Source of the DNA: Micromonospora sp. RHAY321
GTDB taxonomy: Bacteria > Actinomycetota > Actinomycetes > Mycobacteriales > Micromonosporaceae
Assembly: GCF_023896955.1 (NCBI RefSeq)
Contig: NZ_JAMHIW010000015.1
Location: forward strand, 90,890-154,889
Direction of reading: 5' to 3'
DNA length: 64,000 nt
The notes beneath the pieces were generated by a model. That model was not told the origin of the DNA and did not search any database. It was given only the letters and a program-made list of their open reading frames with translations. The position numbers and the translations under genes are program-made. This document shows positions 14,889 through 23,713 of this stretch, in pieces. Each line of letters opens with the position of its first letter. Positions within the stretch are counted from its first letter, which is position 1.

Positions 14889-14965
14889 TGATCGACTCGG
14901 GGTTCCCTGATACCGCGGTGTCCGAGACTCGGGTCGCCGCGACATCACTGACACGGAGTCGATCA
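14889..14965. repeat. 10-bp inverted repeat downstream of the metallopeptidase gene
   Basis: TGATCGACTC (14889-14898) and GAGTCGATCA (14956-14965) are perfect reverse complements 57 bases apart. They lie between the metallopeptidase stop and the leaderless -10 at 14996. This may be a long hairpin or a two-site operator. Confidence 0.35.
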
Positions 14966-15007
14966 CCGGTCCGGCACAGGGCGGGGTCGGGGCGCTAGGG
15001 TCGGACC

Positions 15008-15616
15008 GTGGCACGACGAGTGGTGGTGGCGTTGCTCGGGCCGGTGCACTGGTCGCCGCCCGGCGTCGACCGGGCGGCCTGGCGGGCGGCGCTCGCCGAG
15101 GACGTCGTCGACCTCCTCGCCACCCTCAACGAGGTCGAGGTCGCCGTCGCGGTGACCCCGGCCGACCGCGCCCTGGCGGACTCGCTGGTCTGGCCCGGCA
15201 CGGTCGTCTACGAGGTGCCCGAGCCGACGACGGCAGCGGTGTTCGCCGCGCTGGAGGGCTACGACCAGGCGGCCGTGCTCGCCGGCGACGTGCCCGACCT
15301 GCCCGCGCTGACCGTCGGCAAGCTGCTGCGCCCGCTCACCACCCGGCCCGTCGCGGTCGCCCCGGTGGAGGGTGGCGGACCGGGCCTGCTCGGGGTGGCC
15401 GTGCGGCTACCCGTGCCCGGCTGGCTCGCCCCGCTGGACCTGGACACCGCGACCCCGGCCGACGCGCGGGCCGGTGCCCCCCGACCGCAGGACGTGGCGG
15501 TCACCGCCGGCTGGCGGCGGCTGCGCGGCCCGGCCGACCTCGCCACCCTGGACCCGGCCTTCGAGGGCTGGGAGGCCACCCGCGCCCTGCTCTCCGGCTC
15601 GAGCCGGCCGGCCTGA
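15008..15616 (+). CDS. DUF2064/CofC-like GT-A-fold protein
   Basis: The 202-residue product has an N-terminal Rossmann-like strand (RRVVVALLGPVHW) and the segment AVLAGDVPDLPALTVGKLLR. This segment resembles the GD-(V/I)PDLP motif of DUF2064 and CofC-type nucleotide-sugar or phospholactate guanylyltransferase-like proteins. Key catalytic residues of CofC are not clear, so I call only the fold. No signal or membrane segment. The GTG start at 15008 has no ribosome-binding site but TAGGGT ends six bases upstream (14996-15001), the leaderless pattern. A hairpin at 15640-15670 follows. Confidence 0.6.
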   Translation: MARRVVVALLGPVHWSPPGVDRAAWRAALAEDVVDLLATLNEVEVAVAVTPADRALADSLVWPGTVVYEVPEPTTAAVFAALEGYDQAAVLAGDVPDLPALTVGKLLRPLTTRPVAVAPVEGGGPGLLGVAVRLPVPGWLAPLDLDTATPADARAGAPRPQDVAVTAGWRRLRGPADLATLDPAFEGWEATRALLSGSSRPA

Positions 15617-15639
15617 CCCGCTCATCAGCCTGACCGGCC

Positions 15640-15670
15640 GGGTGCCCGCCGCGGATCGGCGCGGGCACCC
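15640..15670. terminator. Hairpin between convergent DUF2064-like and DUF2342 genes
   Basis: GGGTGCCCGC (15640-15649) pairs exactly with GCGGGCACCC (15661-15670), inside the 63-base gap between two convergent stop codons, so it can terminate both. Confidence 0.6.
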
Positions 15671-15679
15671 GCTCCGTCG

Positions 15680-16969
15680 TCAGGGCTTGGCGTCGCCGTC
15701 GGTGTCGGTGTCGTCCGGCTGACCCGGGGCCTTCTCCTCCGCCCCACCGGGCGCGGTGAAGTCGAAGCTGTCCAGCTCGCTCAGGTCCATGTCGTTCATC
15801 GCGAAGGCAACCGGGTCGGCGAAGTCGTCGTCGGACGGCAGCAGGTCCGGGTGGCCCCAGACAGCGTCGCGGCCCTCGATGCCACGGTGCTGGGTGAGCG
15901 CGGCCCAGAGCGCCGCCGCCTCGCGCAGCCGGCGGGGGCGTAGTTCCAGACCGACCAACGCGGCGAAGGTCTGCTCGGCGGGACCGCCGGCGGCCCGGCG
16001 ACGGCGGAACGCCTCGCCCAGCCGGACGACGTTGGGCAGCCGGTCGCTGGCGGCGCTGTCCACCACGTGGCACACCCAGCCCTCGACCAGGGCCAGCGCG
16101 GTCTCCAGGCGGGCCAGCGAGGCCTTCTGGGCCGGGCTGTCCTCCGGAGTGAAGATGCCCTCCAGGGCGATCGCCTGCATCGACTCCGGGTCGGTCGGAT
16201 CGACCCGGCCCATCGCCTCCTCGATCGCCTCCCGGTTGACCCGGATGCCCGAGGCGTACATCTCCACGGCGCTGAGCACGTGCCCGCGCAGCCACGGGAC
16301 GTGCTGGAACAGCCGCTGGTGGGCGGCCTCGCGCAGCGCCACGTAGAGGCGTACCTCGTCCTCGGGAAGCTCCAACCCCTCGCCGTACGCCCGGATGTTG
16401 GCCGGGATCAGCGCGGCCGTGCCGGCCGGGCCGAGCGGCAGCCCGATGTCGCCGGCGGAGAGCACCTCCGCGGCGAGGGAGCCGAGAGCCTGACCGAGCT
16501 GGCCGCCGAAGAGCGCACCACCGAGCGTGGCCACCATCGACTGCATCGGGCCGAGCTGGGCTCGCGCCTCCGGTGGCACCAGGTCGCCCATCGCGCCGAC
16601 CATCCGGCTGGCCACCGGGTCGCAGAGCTTGCGCCACACGTCCAGCGTCTTGAAGATCCACTCATTGCGGTTCCAGGCCACGGGGGACTGGATGCCCGAC
16701 GGCCACGCCGAGGCGGGCTCGAGCCACAGGTCGGCCAGGCGCAGCGCCTCCTCGACCGCGTTGCGCTCGTAGGGCGACACCGCCGGGTCGCCGGCGGCCG
16801 CGAGCTGGCTGGCCGCCACCTGGCGAGCCAGGTCCCAGTTGACCGGCCCGCTGCCCGGCGCGGAGAGCAGGTGCTGCAACTGCGACATGAACTGCTGCAT
16901 CTGCGCGGGATCGTTGGGGTCTGGTGGTTGCCCACCCGGGAGCGCGAAACCGAACGGAATATCAGGCAC
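15680..16969 (-). CDS. Zinc-dependent metalloprotease-like protein, DUF2342 family
   Basis: The 429-residue protein begins VPDIPFGFALPGG and has the DUF2342 features NRNEWIFKTLDVWRKLCDP, GGALFGGQLGQALGSLA and LREAAHQRLFQHVPWLRGHV, the last being the region of its proposed zinc site. The C-terminus is acidic. The family is actinobacterial and often annotated as hydrolase or F420-associated, but its substrate is unknown to me. The GTG at 16969 is seven bases after TACCGT on the minus strand with no Shine-Dalgarno, suggesting a leaderless mRNA. It diverges from the PDZ-S16 protease gene and the gene pair is conserved in mycobacteria (Rv3195/Rv3194c, from memory), so the two may act together. Confidence 0.85.
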   Translation of the reverse strand: MPDIPFGFALPGGQPPDPNDPAQMQQFMSQLQHLLSAPGSGPVNWDLARQVAASQLAAAGDPAVSPYERNAVEEALRLADLWLEPASAWPSGIQSPVAWNRNEWIFKTLDVWRKLCDPVASRMVGAMGDLVPPEARAQLGPMQSMVATLGGALFGGQLGQALGSLAAEVLSAGDIGLPLGPAGTAALIPANIRAYGEGLELPEDEVRLYVALREAAHQRLFQHVPWLRGHVLSAVEMYASGIRVNREAIEEAMGRVDPTDPESMQAIALEGIFTPEDSPAQKASLARLETALALVEGWVCHVVDSAASDRLPNVVRLGEAFRRRRAAGGPAEQTFAALVGLELRPRRLREAAALWAALTQHRGIEGRDAVWGHPDLLPSDDDFADPVAFAMNDMDLSELDSFDFTAPGGAEEKAPGQPDDTDTDGDAKP

Positions 16970-17084
16970 GACGTCTACGGTACGCGCGCGACGCCCCAGG
17001 TCGCCGCCGCTGGCGTTGCGCTGAGGGCGAAGTCGCGCGGCGCATCCGGCAGGCGGACCCGAAGCGGTCGGTACGCTCTGCCGC

Positions 17085-18098
17085 ATGAGACGTCGTGGCC
17101 TGACGGTCCTGCTCGGTGCCCTGTTCACCGCCCTGCTGAGCATCGGGGTGCTCCGGGCGCCGATCCCGTACGTGGTGCTCGGCCCGGGCCCGACGGTCAA
17201 CACCCTCGGTGCGGCCGACGGCAAGGAGGTCATCCAGATCTCCGGGCGGGAGACGTCCACCTCCGCCGGCCAGCTGCGGCTGACCACGGTCGGGGTGCAG
17301 CCCACGGTGCGGCTGCGGGGGGCGATCGCCGGCTGGTTCTCCGACGACGAGGCGGTGGTGCCGCGCGAGCTGGTCTATCCGCCGGGGGAGTCGACGGAGC
17401 AGGTCGAGCAGCGCAACGCGGAGGACTTCAAGGCGTCGCAGACCAGCGCCGAGACCGCCGCGCTGCGCGAGTTGGGCTTCCCGGTGCAGGTGGTGATCAA
17501 GTCGGTGGCCGCGGACGGCCCCTCCGCCGGGGCGCTGAAGGTCGGCGACGTGGTCACCTCGGTCGACGGTCAGCCGGTGCCGCTGGCATCGAAGCTCACC
17601 GAGCTGATCCGGGCGAAGCCGGCCGGCACGGCCCTGACCATCGGCTACACGCGCGACGGTGTTCCGGCCACCGCGACGGTGACCAGTCGCGAGCAGGACG
17701 GCCGGCCGCGGATCGGCGTCGAGATCGACCAGCAGCAGCCGCACCCCTTCACGCTCGGAATCGATCTGGAGGACATCGGCGGACCGAGCGCCGGCCTGAT
17801 GTTCGCCCTGGGCATCATCGACAAGCTGACGCCGGCCGACCTCACCGGCGGCAAGATCATTGCTGGTACCGGCACCATCGACGACGCGGGCACCGTCGGC
17901 CCGATCGGCGGCATCGCCCAGAAACTGGTCGGCGCGAAGCACGCCGGGGCCAAGGTTTTCCTGGTGCCGGCCGACAACTGCGCCGAGGCGGTCCGCAATC
18001 CGCAGCCCGATCTGCCGCTGCTGCGGGTGGGCTCCCTGGACGAGGCGCTCACCGCGCTGGACACGCTGCGTTCGGGAGGCCAGCCGACCCGCTGCTGA
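17085..18098 (+). CDS. Membrane-anchored PDZ/Lon-type (S16) serine protease
   Basis: The 337-residue protein has an N-terminal transmembrane anchor (about residues 5-24) and a PDZ domain around 135-205 (SVAADGPSAGALKVGDVVTSV). A C-terminal Lon-like S16 domain follows, with nucleophile S235 in GGPSAG and general base K280 in GIAQKLVGAK. The 45-residue S-K spacing fits Lon. The ATPase domain of Lon is absent, so it probably cleaves extracytoplasmic substrates without ATP, like YlbL. The ATG is seven bases after TACGCT (17072-17077) and lacks a ribosome-binding site, another leaderless candidate. It diverges from the DUF2342 gene and precedes UPF0182. Confidence 0.9.
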   Translation: MRRRGLTVLLGALFTALLSIGVLRAPIPYVVLGPGPTVNTLGAADGKEVIQISGRETSTSAGQLRLTTVGVQPTVRLRGAIAGWFSDDEAVVPRELVYPPGESTEQVEQRNAEDFKASQTSAETAALRELGFPVQVVIKSVAADGPSAGALKVGDVVTSVDGQPVPLASKLTELIRAKPAGTALTIGYTRDGVPATATVTSREQDGRPRIGVEIDQQQPHPFTLGIDLEDIGGPSAGLMFALGIIDKLTPADLTGGKIIAGTGTIDDAGTVGPIGGIAQKLVGAKHAGAKVFLVPADNCAEAVRNPQPDLPLLRVGSLDEALTALDTLRSGGQPTRC

Positions 18099-18188
18099 CT
18101 CGCGTGACCGTGCCCCGACACGTTCAGGAACACCCCGTACTCTGGGTGCCTGGTCGGAGCCGATCACATCGAGCGTGCGGAGCCAACA

Positions 18189-21188
18189 GTGGTCATGCGT
18201 AGCAGCAGCCCCCTTCCGAGGATGAGCCGGCGCGGGCGCGTCACCATCGCTGTCCTGGTCGGGGTGTTCGTGCTCTTCACCCTGCTCGGCTGGGGTGTCC
18301 AGGCGTGGACGGACTGGCTCTGGTTCGACGAGGTCCGCTACACCGAGGTCTTCACCGGTGTGCTGGTCACCCGGCTGCTGCTCTTCCTCGCCATCGGCCT
18401 CGGCATGGCCGTGATCGTCGGCGGCAACCTGTGGCTGGCCCACCGGCTGCGCCCGCGGCTGCGTCCGCACTCGGTCGAGCAGGCGACCCTGGAGCGCTAC
18501 CGGATGGCGCTCAGCCCGCGCCTCGGCACCTGGATCGCGTTGACCGCGGCCGTGGTCGGGCTCTTCGCCGGTCTCTCCGCGCAGAGCCGGTGGAACCAGT
18601 GGCTGCTCTTCCGCAACGGCGGCGACTTCGGGATCAAGGACCCGGAGTTCGGGGTGGACATCGGCTTCTACGTCTTCCAGCTGCCGTTCTGGCGGTACCT
18701 GCTCGGTGTCGCCTTCACCGCCGTGGTGCTGGCCGTGATCGGCGCGCTGGCGGTGCACTACCTCTTCGGCGGCGTCCGCCTCCAGGGCGTCGGGGACCGG
18801 ATGAGCAACGCGGCCCGTGCCCACCTGAGCAGCCTGGTCGCCGTCTTCGTGCTGCTCAAGGCCATCGCGTACGTGCTGGACCGGCGGGCGATGCTGCTGG
18901 AGTACAACGAGGGCGCCAAGCTGTACGGCGCCGGCTACGCCGACGTCAACGCCCTGCTGCCGGCGAAGGAGATCCTGGCCTACATCTCCATCGTGGTGGC
19001 GATCGCGATCATCGTGTTCTCCAACGCCTGGATGCGGAACCTGGTCTGGCCGGGCATCTCGCTCGCCCTGCTCGGCGTCTCCGCGGTGGCCATCGGCGGC
19101 ATCTATCCCTGGGCGGTGCAGACCTTCGAGGTCAAGCCGAGCGCCAAGGACAAGGAGGCGCCGTACATCCAGCGCAGCATCGACGCGACCCGGGCGGCGT
19201 TCGGGCTGGCGACGACGGAGACCACGCCGTACGCGGCCAGCAACCTCACCCCACCGGCCAACCTCGCGACCGACACCTCCGTGGTGTCGAACGTGCGGCT
19301 GCTCGACCCGCAGCTCGTCAGCGAGACGTACACGCAGCTCCAGCAGGTGCGCGGCTTCTACGACTTCGGCCCGAAGCTGGACATCGACCGGTACGGGGTG
19401 AACGGCAAGACCTCCGACTACGTGGTCGGCGTCCGTGAGATCAACTACGGCGAGCTGACCGACCAGCAGAACACCTGGATCAACCGGCACACCGTCTACA
19501 CCCACGGCTACGGCCTGGTGGCGGCCCCGGCGAACCAGGTGGTGTGCGGCGGGCAGCCGTTCTTCGTCTCCGGTTTCCTCGGTGAGAAGGCCCAGGAGGC
19601 GTGTTCCTCGCAGACCGAGCAGATCCCCGCCAAGCAGCCGCGCATCTACTACGGCGAGCGGATGGCGCCCGACGACTACGCGATCGTCGGCCAGTCCGAC
19701 CCGAACCGGAAGGCCGAGTTCGACCGGCCGGTCGGTGAGGGTGGCGGCGAGTCCTACACCTACACCGGTGAGGGCGGCGTCGAGATCGGCTCCTTCACCC
19801 GGCGGCTGCTGTACGCCATCAAGGAGCAGGAGTCGAACTTCCTGCTCTCCGAGGCGGTCAACAAGGACTCGAAGCTGCTCTACGTGCGCAACCCGCGGGA
19901 CCGGGTGGAGAAGGTCGCGCCGTTCCTCACCCTGGACGGCGACCCCTACCCGGCCGTGGTCGACGGGCGGGTGCAGTGGATCGTCGACGGCTACACCACG
20001 GCGGCCACCTATCCGTACGCGGAGCGCGTCAACCTCCAGACGGAGACCACCGACGAGCTGACCAACCGGGGCACCTTCCAGCTGGCCCGGGAGAACGTCA
20101 ACTACATGCGCAACTCGGTGAAGGCCACCGTCGACGCGTACGACGGCACCGTGAAGCTCTACGAGTACGACGACACCGACCCGGTGCTCAAGGCGTGGAA
20201 CAAGGCGTTCGGCGGTGACCTGGTGCTGCCGAAGGCGGACATCCCGGTCGAGCTGACCGAGCACCTGCGCTACCCGGCGGACATGTTCAAGGTGCAGCGC
20301 AACCTGCTCACCAAGTTCCACGTGACCAACCCGGGTGACTTCTACTCCGCCCAGGACTTCTGGCAGGTGCCCAACGTGCCGGACGCGCCGGACAGCGGCC
20401 AGAAGCAGCCCCCGTACTACCTGTTCACCCAGTTCCCGGGGCAGGAGAGCCCGCGGTTCCAGCTCACCTCCGCGGTCACCCCGAACGGTCGTCAGAACCT
20501 CGCCGCGCTGATCTCCGGGTCGTACGTCGAGGGCAAGCCCCGGCTGGAGGTGCTGGAGCTGCCGGATCAGACCCGGATCTCCGGCCCGGTGCAGGTGCAC
20601 CAGCAGATGACCAACAACGCCAACATCCGCCAGCAACTCAACCTGCTGTCCAGCAACCAGGCGCAGGTGCAGTACGGCAACCTGCTCTCGCTGCCGTTCG
20701 CCGACGGCATGCTCTACGTCGAGCCGGTCTACGTGAAGAGCAACCAGCAGGACGCGTACCCGCTGCTGCAGAAGGTGCTGCTCTCGTACGGTGACGGCGG
20801 CTCGTTCGTGGCGCTGGCCGACAACATCAACGACGGCATCAAGCAACTGGTCGAGCAGGGCAAACGGGCCGGGCAGGGGGCACCGCCGCCGCCGACGGCC
20901 GGTGGCAACCCGACGGCGCCGACGCCCACACCGACGCCGACGCCGAGCGCCGGCACCCCGCCGCCGACCGGCGAGCTGGCCACCGCCGCGGATCGGGTGC
21001 AGAGCGCGATCACCGAGGTCCGCGCCGCGCAGACCTCCGGTGACTTCGAGCGGTACGGTCGCGCGCTGAAGGCGCTGGACGAGGCGCTCACCGCCTTCCA
21101 GCAGGCGCAGCAGGCGGGGACCCCGGGCGGTACACCCAGCGGTGGCCCGTCGCCGGGTGTCAGCCCGACCACCGGCGCGGGAGGCTGA
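18189..21188 (+). CDS. UPF0182 family large integral membrane protein
   Basis: This 999-residue protein has about seven hydrophobic helices in its first 300 residues, starting with TIAVLVGVFVLFTLLGWGV. A large extracytoplasmic part follows with family segments such as PYIQRSIDATRAAFGL, HLRYPADMFKVQRNLL and YYLFTQFPGQ. The C-terminus is a Pro/Thr-rich linker and a short helical tail. UPF0182 members occur across actinobacteria and cyanobacteria with no established function. Length is normal. GTG at 18189 is six bases after CGGAG; an ATG two codons later is possible. Position beside the PDZ-S16 protease is conserved in mycobacteria (Rv3193c/Rv3194c, from memory). Confidence 0.9.
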   Translation: MVMRSSSPLPRMSRRGRVTIAVLVGVFVLFTLLGWGVQAWTDWLWFDEVRYTEVFTGVLVTRLLLFLAIGLGMAVIVGGNLWLAHRLRPRLRPHSVEQATLERYRMALSPRLGTWIALTAAVVGLFAGLSAQSRWNQWLLFRNGGDFGIKDPEFGVDIGFYVFQLPFWRYLLGVAFTAVVLAVIGALAVHYLFGGVRLQGVGDRMSNAARAHLSSLVAVFVLLKAIAYVLDRRAMLLEYNEGAKLYGAGYADVNALLPAKEILAYISIVVAIAIIVFSNAWMRNLVWPGISLALLGVSAVAIGGIYPWAVQTFEVKPSAKDKEAPYIQRSIDATRAAFGLATTETTPYAASNLTPPANLATDTSVVSNVRLLDPQLVSETYTQLQQVRGFYDFGPKLDIDRYGVNGKTSDYVVGVREINYGELTDQQNTWINRHTVYTHGYGLVAAPANQVVCGGQPFFVSGFLGEKAQEACSSQTEQIPAKQPRIYYGERMAPDDYAIVGQSDPNRKAEFDRPVGEGGGESYTYTGEGGVEIGSFTRRLLYAIKEQESNFLLSEAVNKDSKLLYVRNPRDRVEKVAPFLTLDGDPYPAVVDGRVQWIVDGYTTAATYPYAERVNLQTETTDELTNRGTFQLARENVNYMRNSVKATVDAYDGTVKLYEYDDTDPVLKAWNKAFGGDLVLPKADIPVELTEHLRYPADMFKVQRNLLTKFHVTNPGDFYSAQDFWQVPNVPDAPDSGQKQPPYYLFTQFPGQESPRFQLTSAVTPNGRQNLAALISGSYVEGKPRLEVLELPDQTRISGPVQVHQQMTNNANIRQQLNLLSSNQAQVQYGNLLSLPFADGMLYVEPVYVKSNQQDAYPLLQKVLLSYGDGGSFVALADNINDGIKQLVEQGKRAGQGAPPPPTAGGNPTAPTPTPTPTPSAGTPPPTGELATAADRVQSAITEVRAAQTSGDFERYGRALKALDEALTAFQQAQQAGTPGGTPSGGPSPGVSPTTGAGG

Positions 21189-21211
21189 GCGCCTCCCCGG
21201 GAGCAGCTTTC

Positions 21212-21257
21212 GGAGCCCTCGCCGTCGGACCACACCGGTCCTGACGTCGGGGGCTCC
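21212..21257 (+). terminator. Hairpin after the UPF0182 gene
   Basis: GGAGCCC (21212-21218) pairs with GGGCTCC (21251-21257). Inner complementarity (GGAC/GTCC) further closes the structure. It starts 24 bases past the stop codon. The stem is imperfect. Confidence 0.4.
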
Positions 21258-21376
21258 GTCGCGTCCACCGGTTCCTTTTGTCGCCCCTCCGACACGGTTT
21301 GTCCGATCCGGTCCGCAACCTGCGACGCCGGTGGGCCGTCCTCTCTGCAACGGGGTGTGGACGAGGGGGAACAGTC

Positions 21377-21886
21377 GTGAGGGACGCGCAGAGCTTCGAC
21401 GACTTCTACCGCAGCACCGCCCGGCGGATGCTGCGGTACGGCTACGCGGTCACCGGCGACCACACCGAGGCGCAGGACCTCGTGCAGGAGGCCTTCGCCC
21501 GGGCCTGGCGGCAGTGGGGTCGGCTGGGGGCGCATCCGGCACCCGAGGCGTGGCTGCGGCTGGTGGTGGCCCGACTGGCGACCGACCGCTGGCGGCACCT
21601 GCACCGCTGGAGGGCAGCGCTGAGTCGTACCGGCCCTCCGCCGGTCGCCCCGCCACCCAGTGAGGACGGGGTGCTGCTGGTCCGGGCGCTCCGCCAACTG
21701 CCGGCCGCCCAGCGGCAGGCGCTCGCCCTGCACTACCTCTTCGACATGTCCGTGGAGGAGATCGCCCGGGAGACCGAGGTCCCCGTCGGCACCGTGAAGT
21801 CCTGGCTGTCCCGGGGCCGGTCCCGACTCGCCGCGCTGCTGCCCGACCTCTCCACCGTGGAGCTGGAGGCGAACGATGTCAGCTGA
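21377..21886 (+). CDS. ECF RNA polymerase sigma factor, SigE-family (actinobacterial)
   Basis: The 169-residue protein has sigma region 2 (FDDFYRSTARRMLRYGYAVTGDHTEAQDLVQEAFARAW) and region 4 with a helix-turn-helix (ALHYLFDMSVEEIARETEV, then GTVKSWLSRGRSRL). This is the short SigE-family type that actinobacteria carry in many copies, usually with a membrane-bound partner gene. GTG at 21377 follows GAGGGGGA by six bases. A longer upstream frame has no homology and lacks a ribosome-binding site. The downstream membrane protein overlaps by 11 bases and is the likely regulator. Target promoters unknown. Confidence 0.88.
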   Translation: MRDAQSFDDFYRSTARRMLRYGYAVTGDHTEAQDLVQEAFARAWRQWGRLGAHPAPEAWLRLVVARLATDRWRHLHRWRAALSRTGPPPVAPPPSEDGVLLVRALRQLPAAQRQALALHYLFDMSVEEIARETEVPVGTVKSWLSRGRSRLAALLPDLSTVELEANDVS

Positions 21887-22805
21887 ACTGTCCGACCTGT
21901 ACCGGTCGCTCGCCACCGTCGCCGACGGCCAGGAGTTGACCAACCCCGAGCTGGTCCGGCGGCGCGCCGACCACCGGGCCCGTACCCGGATCGCCGGCAC
22001 CGCCGTCGCGGTGGCGCTGCTGCTCGGCGCGGTGGCCGTCGGCGGGTGGCTGGCAATCCCGGCGGACGGCTCCGCGCCACTGCCACCGCCCGCCGACACC
22101 CCCGGTCCGCTGCCGACCAGTGCGGCTCCCCGCCCGTCGCCGTCGCCGTCGGCGTCGCCGCCGCCGTCCCCCACGCCGGCGCGCAGCACGTCGAGCGCGA
22201 CGCCAGAGGCCCCGACCACCGGTGCGGCGCCGCCCCGGCAGCCCACCTCGATTCCGGACCGCGCCTTCTTCGTCCTACCGTCGGCCAACCGGACGGGCCT
22301 GGAGTCGCAGGTGGAGGGGCCGGCACTGCCGATGCTCTGCGGGGCGCGCCATCCCAGCGACTCCGCCGTGGTGCAGCGCCGCGGGCGGTACCTGGCCTAC
22401 AAGCGGCCGGAGACCCCGGCGGGGTACGTGCCGGCCGGCAGCTACCGGCACACCATCACCATCTACCGGGCCGGACGGGCCGACGACGCGCTGCGGGAGC
22501 TGCGGCAGGCCGTCCGCGACTGCCCCGAGCAGAAGCTGGCCGACGACACCAGGACCTGGCGGCAGCGGGTGCTGGACCCGGGGAGGTACGGGGACGAGTC
22601 GGTGCTGTTCGAGATGCGGGCCCCGTACCCGGATGGCATGGGCGAGCCGGGTGCGGACGAGGTCCGGCTGATCCGGGCGGTCCGGATCGGCGACGTCGTG
22701 ACGGTGCTCTGGGAACAGGGCTGGGAGTACACCGCAGCCGAGCGCGCCCAGGTGGATGCGGACAGTCGACGGGCGGTGGCCGCGATCGTGGCCTGGCTCG
22801 AGTGA
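21876..22805 (+). CDS. Membrane protein coupled to the ECF sigma factor (putative anti-sigma)
   Basis: The 309-residue protein has a cytoplasmic N-terminus of about 42 residues, one transmembrane helix (about 43-60), a long Pro/Ser/Thr-rich linker (about 65-125) and an extracytoplasmic globular domain with two cysteines. This single-pass layout and the 11-base overlap with the sigma gene are those of actinobacterial sigma partners, though no zinc-binding anti-sigma motif is visible. The extracytoplasmic domain is not one I recognise. Expected role: hold the sigma factor at the membrane and release it on an envelope signal. That role is inferred from context. Confidence 0.7.
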   Translation: MSAELSDLYRSLATVADGQELTNPELVRRRADHRARTRIAGTAVAVALLLGAVAVGGWLAIPADGSAPLPPPADTPGPLPTSAAPRPSPSPSASPPPSPTPARSTSSATPEAPTTGAAPPRQPTSIPDRAFFVLPSANRTGLESQVEGPALPMLCGARHPSDSAVVQRRGRYLAYKRPETPAGYVPAGSYRHTITIYRAGRADDALRELRQAVRDCPEQKLADDTRTWRQRVLDPGRYGDESVLFEMRAPYPDGMGEPGADEVRLIRAVRIGDVVTVLWEQGWEYTAAERAQVDADSRRAVAAIVAWLE

Positions 22806-22893
22806 CGGCGGTGCAGGTCAGCGGGGTCGGCGGCGACGGAATGCGGGTCGCTTTGCGGTGCCCCCGGTCGGTGCGCTACGGTTAGTGAACCGA

Positions 22894-22970
22894 CGCGGGG
22901 TGGAGCAGCTCGGTAGCTCGCTGGGCTCATAACCCAGAGGTCGCAGGTTCAAATCCTGTCCCCGCTACCA
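22894..22970 (+). tRNA. Initiator tRNA-fMet (CAT), CCA encoded
   Basis: A 77-base tRNA with anticodon CAT at 22928-22930. The anticodon stem has three consecutive G-C pairs (GGG/CCC) and position 1 is C facing U72, an unpaired first position. Both mark an initiator tRNA. The 3' CCA is encoded. TACGGT about 12 bases upstream is a plausible -10. A 19-bp hairpin follows immediately. Confidence 0.93.
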
Positions 22971-22973
22971 CGA

Positions 22974-23014
22974 CGAAACGGCCCCCGAGGATCACATCCT
23001 CGGGGGCCGTTTCG
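22974..23014 (+). terminator. Terminator of the first initiator tRNA gene
   Basis: A perfect 19-bp stem (22974-22992 with 22996-23014) with a three-base loop starts four bases after the tRNA CCA end. The descending arm ends GTTTCG. Confidence 0.85.
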
Positions 23015-23125
23015 CATCTCCCGGCCCAGCTCGACCCGCCGCCGATCCGGTCCACGAGGGCCGCCGGCCGGATGGCGACCCCGCTGATCATCGCCGGAAC
23101 GGATGGGTTAGGGTTAACCAGTCGA

Positions 23126-23199
23126 CGCGGGGTGGAGCAGCTCGGTAGCTCGCTGGGCTCATAACCCAGAGGTCGCAGGTTCAAATCCTGTCCCCGCTA
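23126..23199 (+). tRNA. Initiator tRNA-fMet (CAT), second copy, CCA not encoded
   Basis: Bases identical to the first copy run from C1 to the discriminator A at 23199; anticodon CAT is at 23160-23162. The genome continues CAA where the first copy has CCA, so the 3' end must be added by CCA-adding enzyme. TAGGGT (23109-23114) is a plausible -10. Confidence 0.93.
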
Positions 23200-23216
23200 C
23201 AAATGACAGTGCAGGT

Positions 23217-23253
23217 GAAAAACCCGGCCCCAGATCATGGGGCCGGGTTTTTC
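23217..23253 (+). terminator. Terminator of the second initiator tRNA gene
   Basis: A perfect 16-bp stem (23217-23232 with 23238-23253) with a five-base loop. The descending arm ends in five thymines, giving a proper intrinsic terminator. Confidence 0.85.
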
Positions 23254-23404
23254 GTATCCGGCGCGACCAACCGCTGCCTTCCTGCGATGTCAGCGCGAGT
23301 GACAGGCGTGGCGACGCGTGCCCGGGCCGTTCCGCCTGATCTCTGTCCCGCGATTCGGTGTGGACCACCGTGCCGAGGTTGCGCAGTTCGGCGAGGATGG
23401 GGAC

Positions 23405-23656
23405 ATGTCTTCATTCAGCAAGTGGTGGGGCCGGCTCAGCGCGGTCCTCGGTGCGGTCGTGCTGGCGGTCTTCGTGCCCGTCGCGGCCTGGGCGTCCACG
23501 GGTACCGGCGAGCTGGTGGTGGAGGCCGCCCGGCGGCGGTCCCGCGGCGGCGGCTTCGGTGTCTTCGGCCTGCTCTGCTGCCTGGTGGTGGTGGTCGTCA
23601 TCGTGCTCCTGGTGCTGCGGTTGATGCGTAACCGTCGGGGCGGCCCGCCGCGCTGA
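23405..23656 (+). CDS. Small membrane protein (83 aa, hypothetical)
   Basis: The product begins MSSFSKWWGRLSAVLGAVVL, has a first hydrophobic helix or signal-anchor (about 10-31) and a short basic region AARRRSRGGG. A second strongly hydrophobic helix with CC in it (about 50-72) follows, then a basic tail. It is probably a two-helix membrane protein with both termini inside. No family recognised. GGATGGGG lies just before the ATG at 23405. It stands alone between the tRNA genes and a convergent solute-binding protein gene. Confidence 0.6.
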   Translation: MSSFSKWWGRLSAVLGAVVLAVFVPVAAWASTGTGELVVEAARRRSRGGGFGVFGLLCCLVVVVVIVLLVLRLMRNRRGGPPR

Positions 23657-23713
23657 GTGGTCGCTCGCACCCGGTCGGCCGCCAGCGGCGGGCCGATGGT
23701 CGGCCGCCGGTGG

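Noticed and set aside
16962..21350. Very long minus-strand open frame (about 1460 codons)
   Set aside because: It lies antisense to the PDZ-S16 and UPF0182 genes. Its Arg/Gly/His/Val-rich composition is the usual shadow of a GC-rich coding strand.
22927..23368. Minus-strand frames over the tRNA genes ending in AGTGFEPATSGL
   Set aside because: This peptide is the well-known spurious translation of the antisense of a tRNA; the DNA is two initiator tRNA genes.
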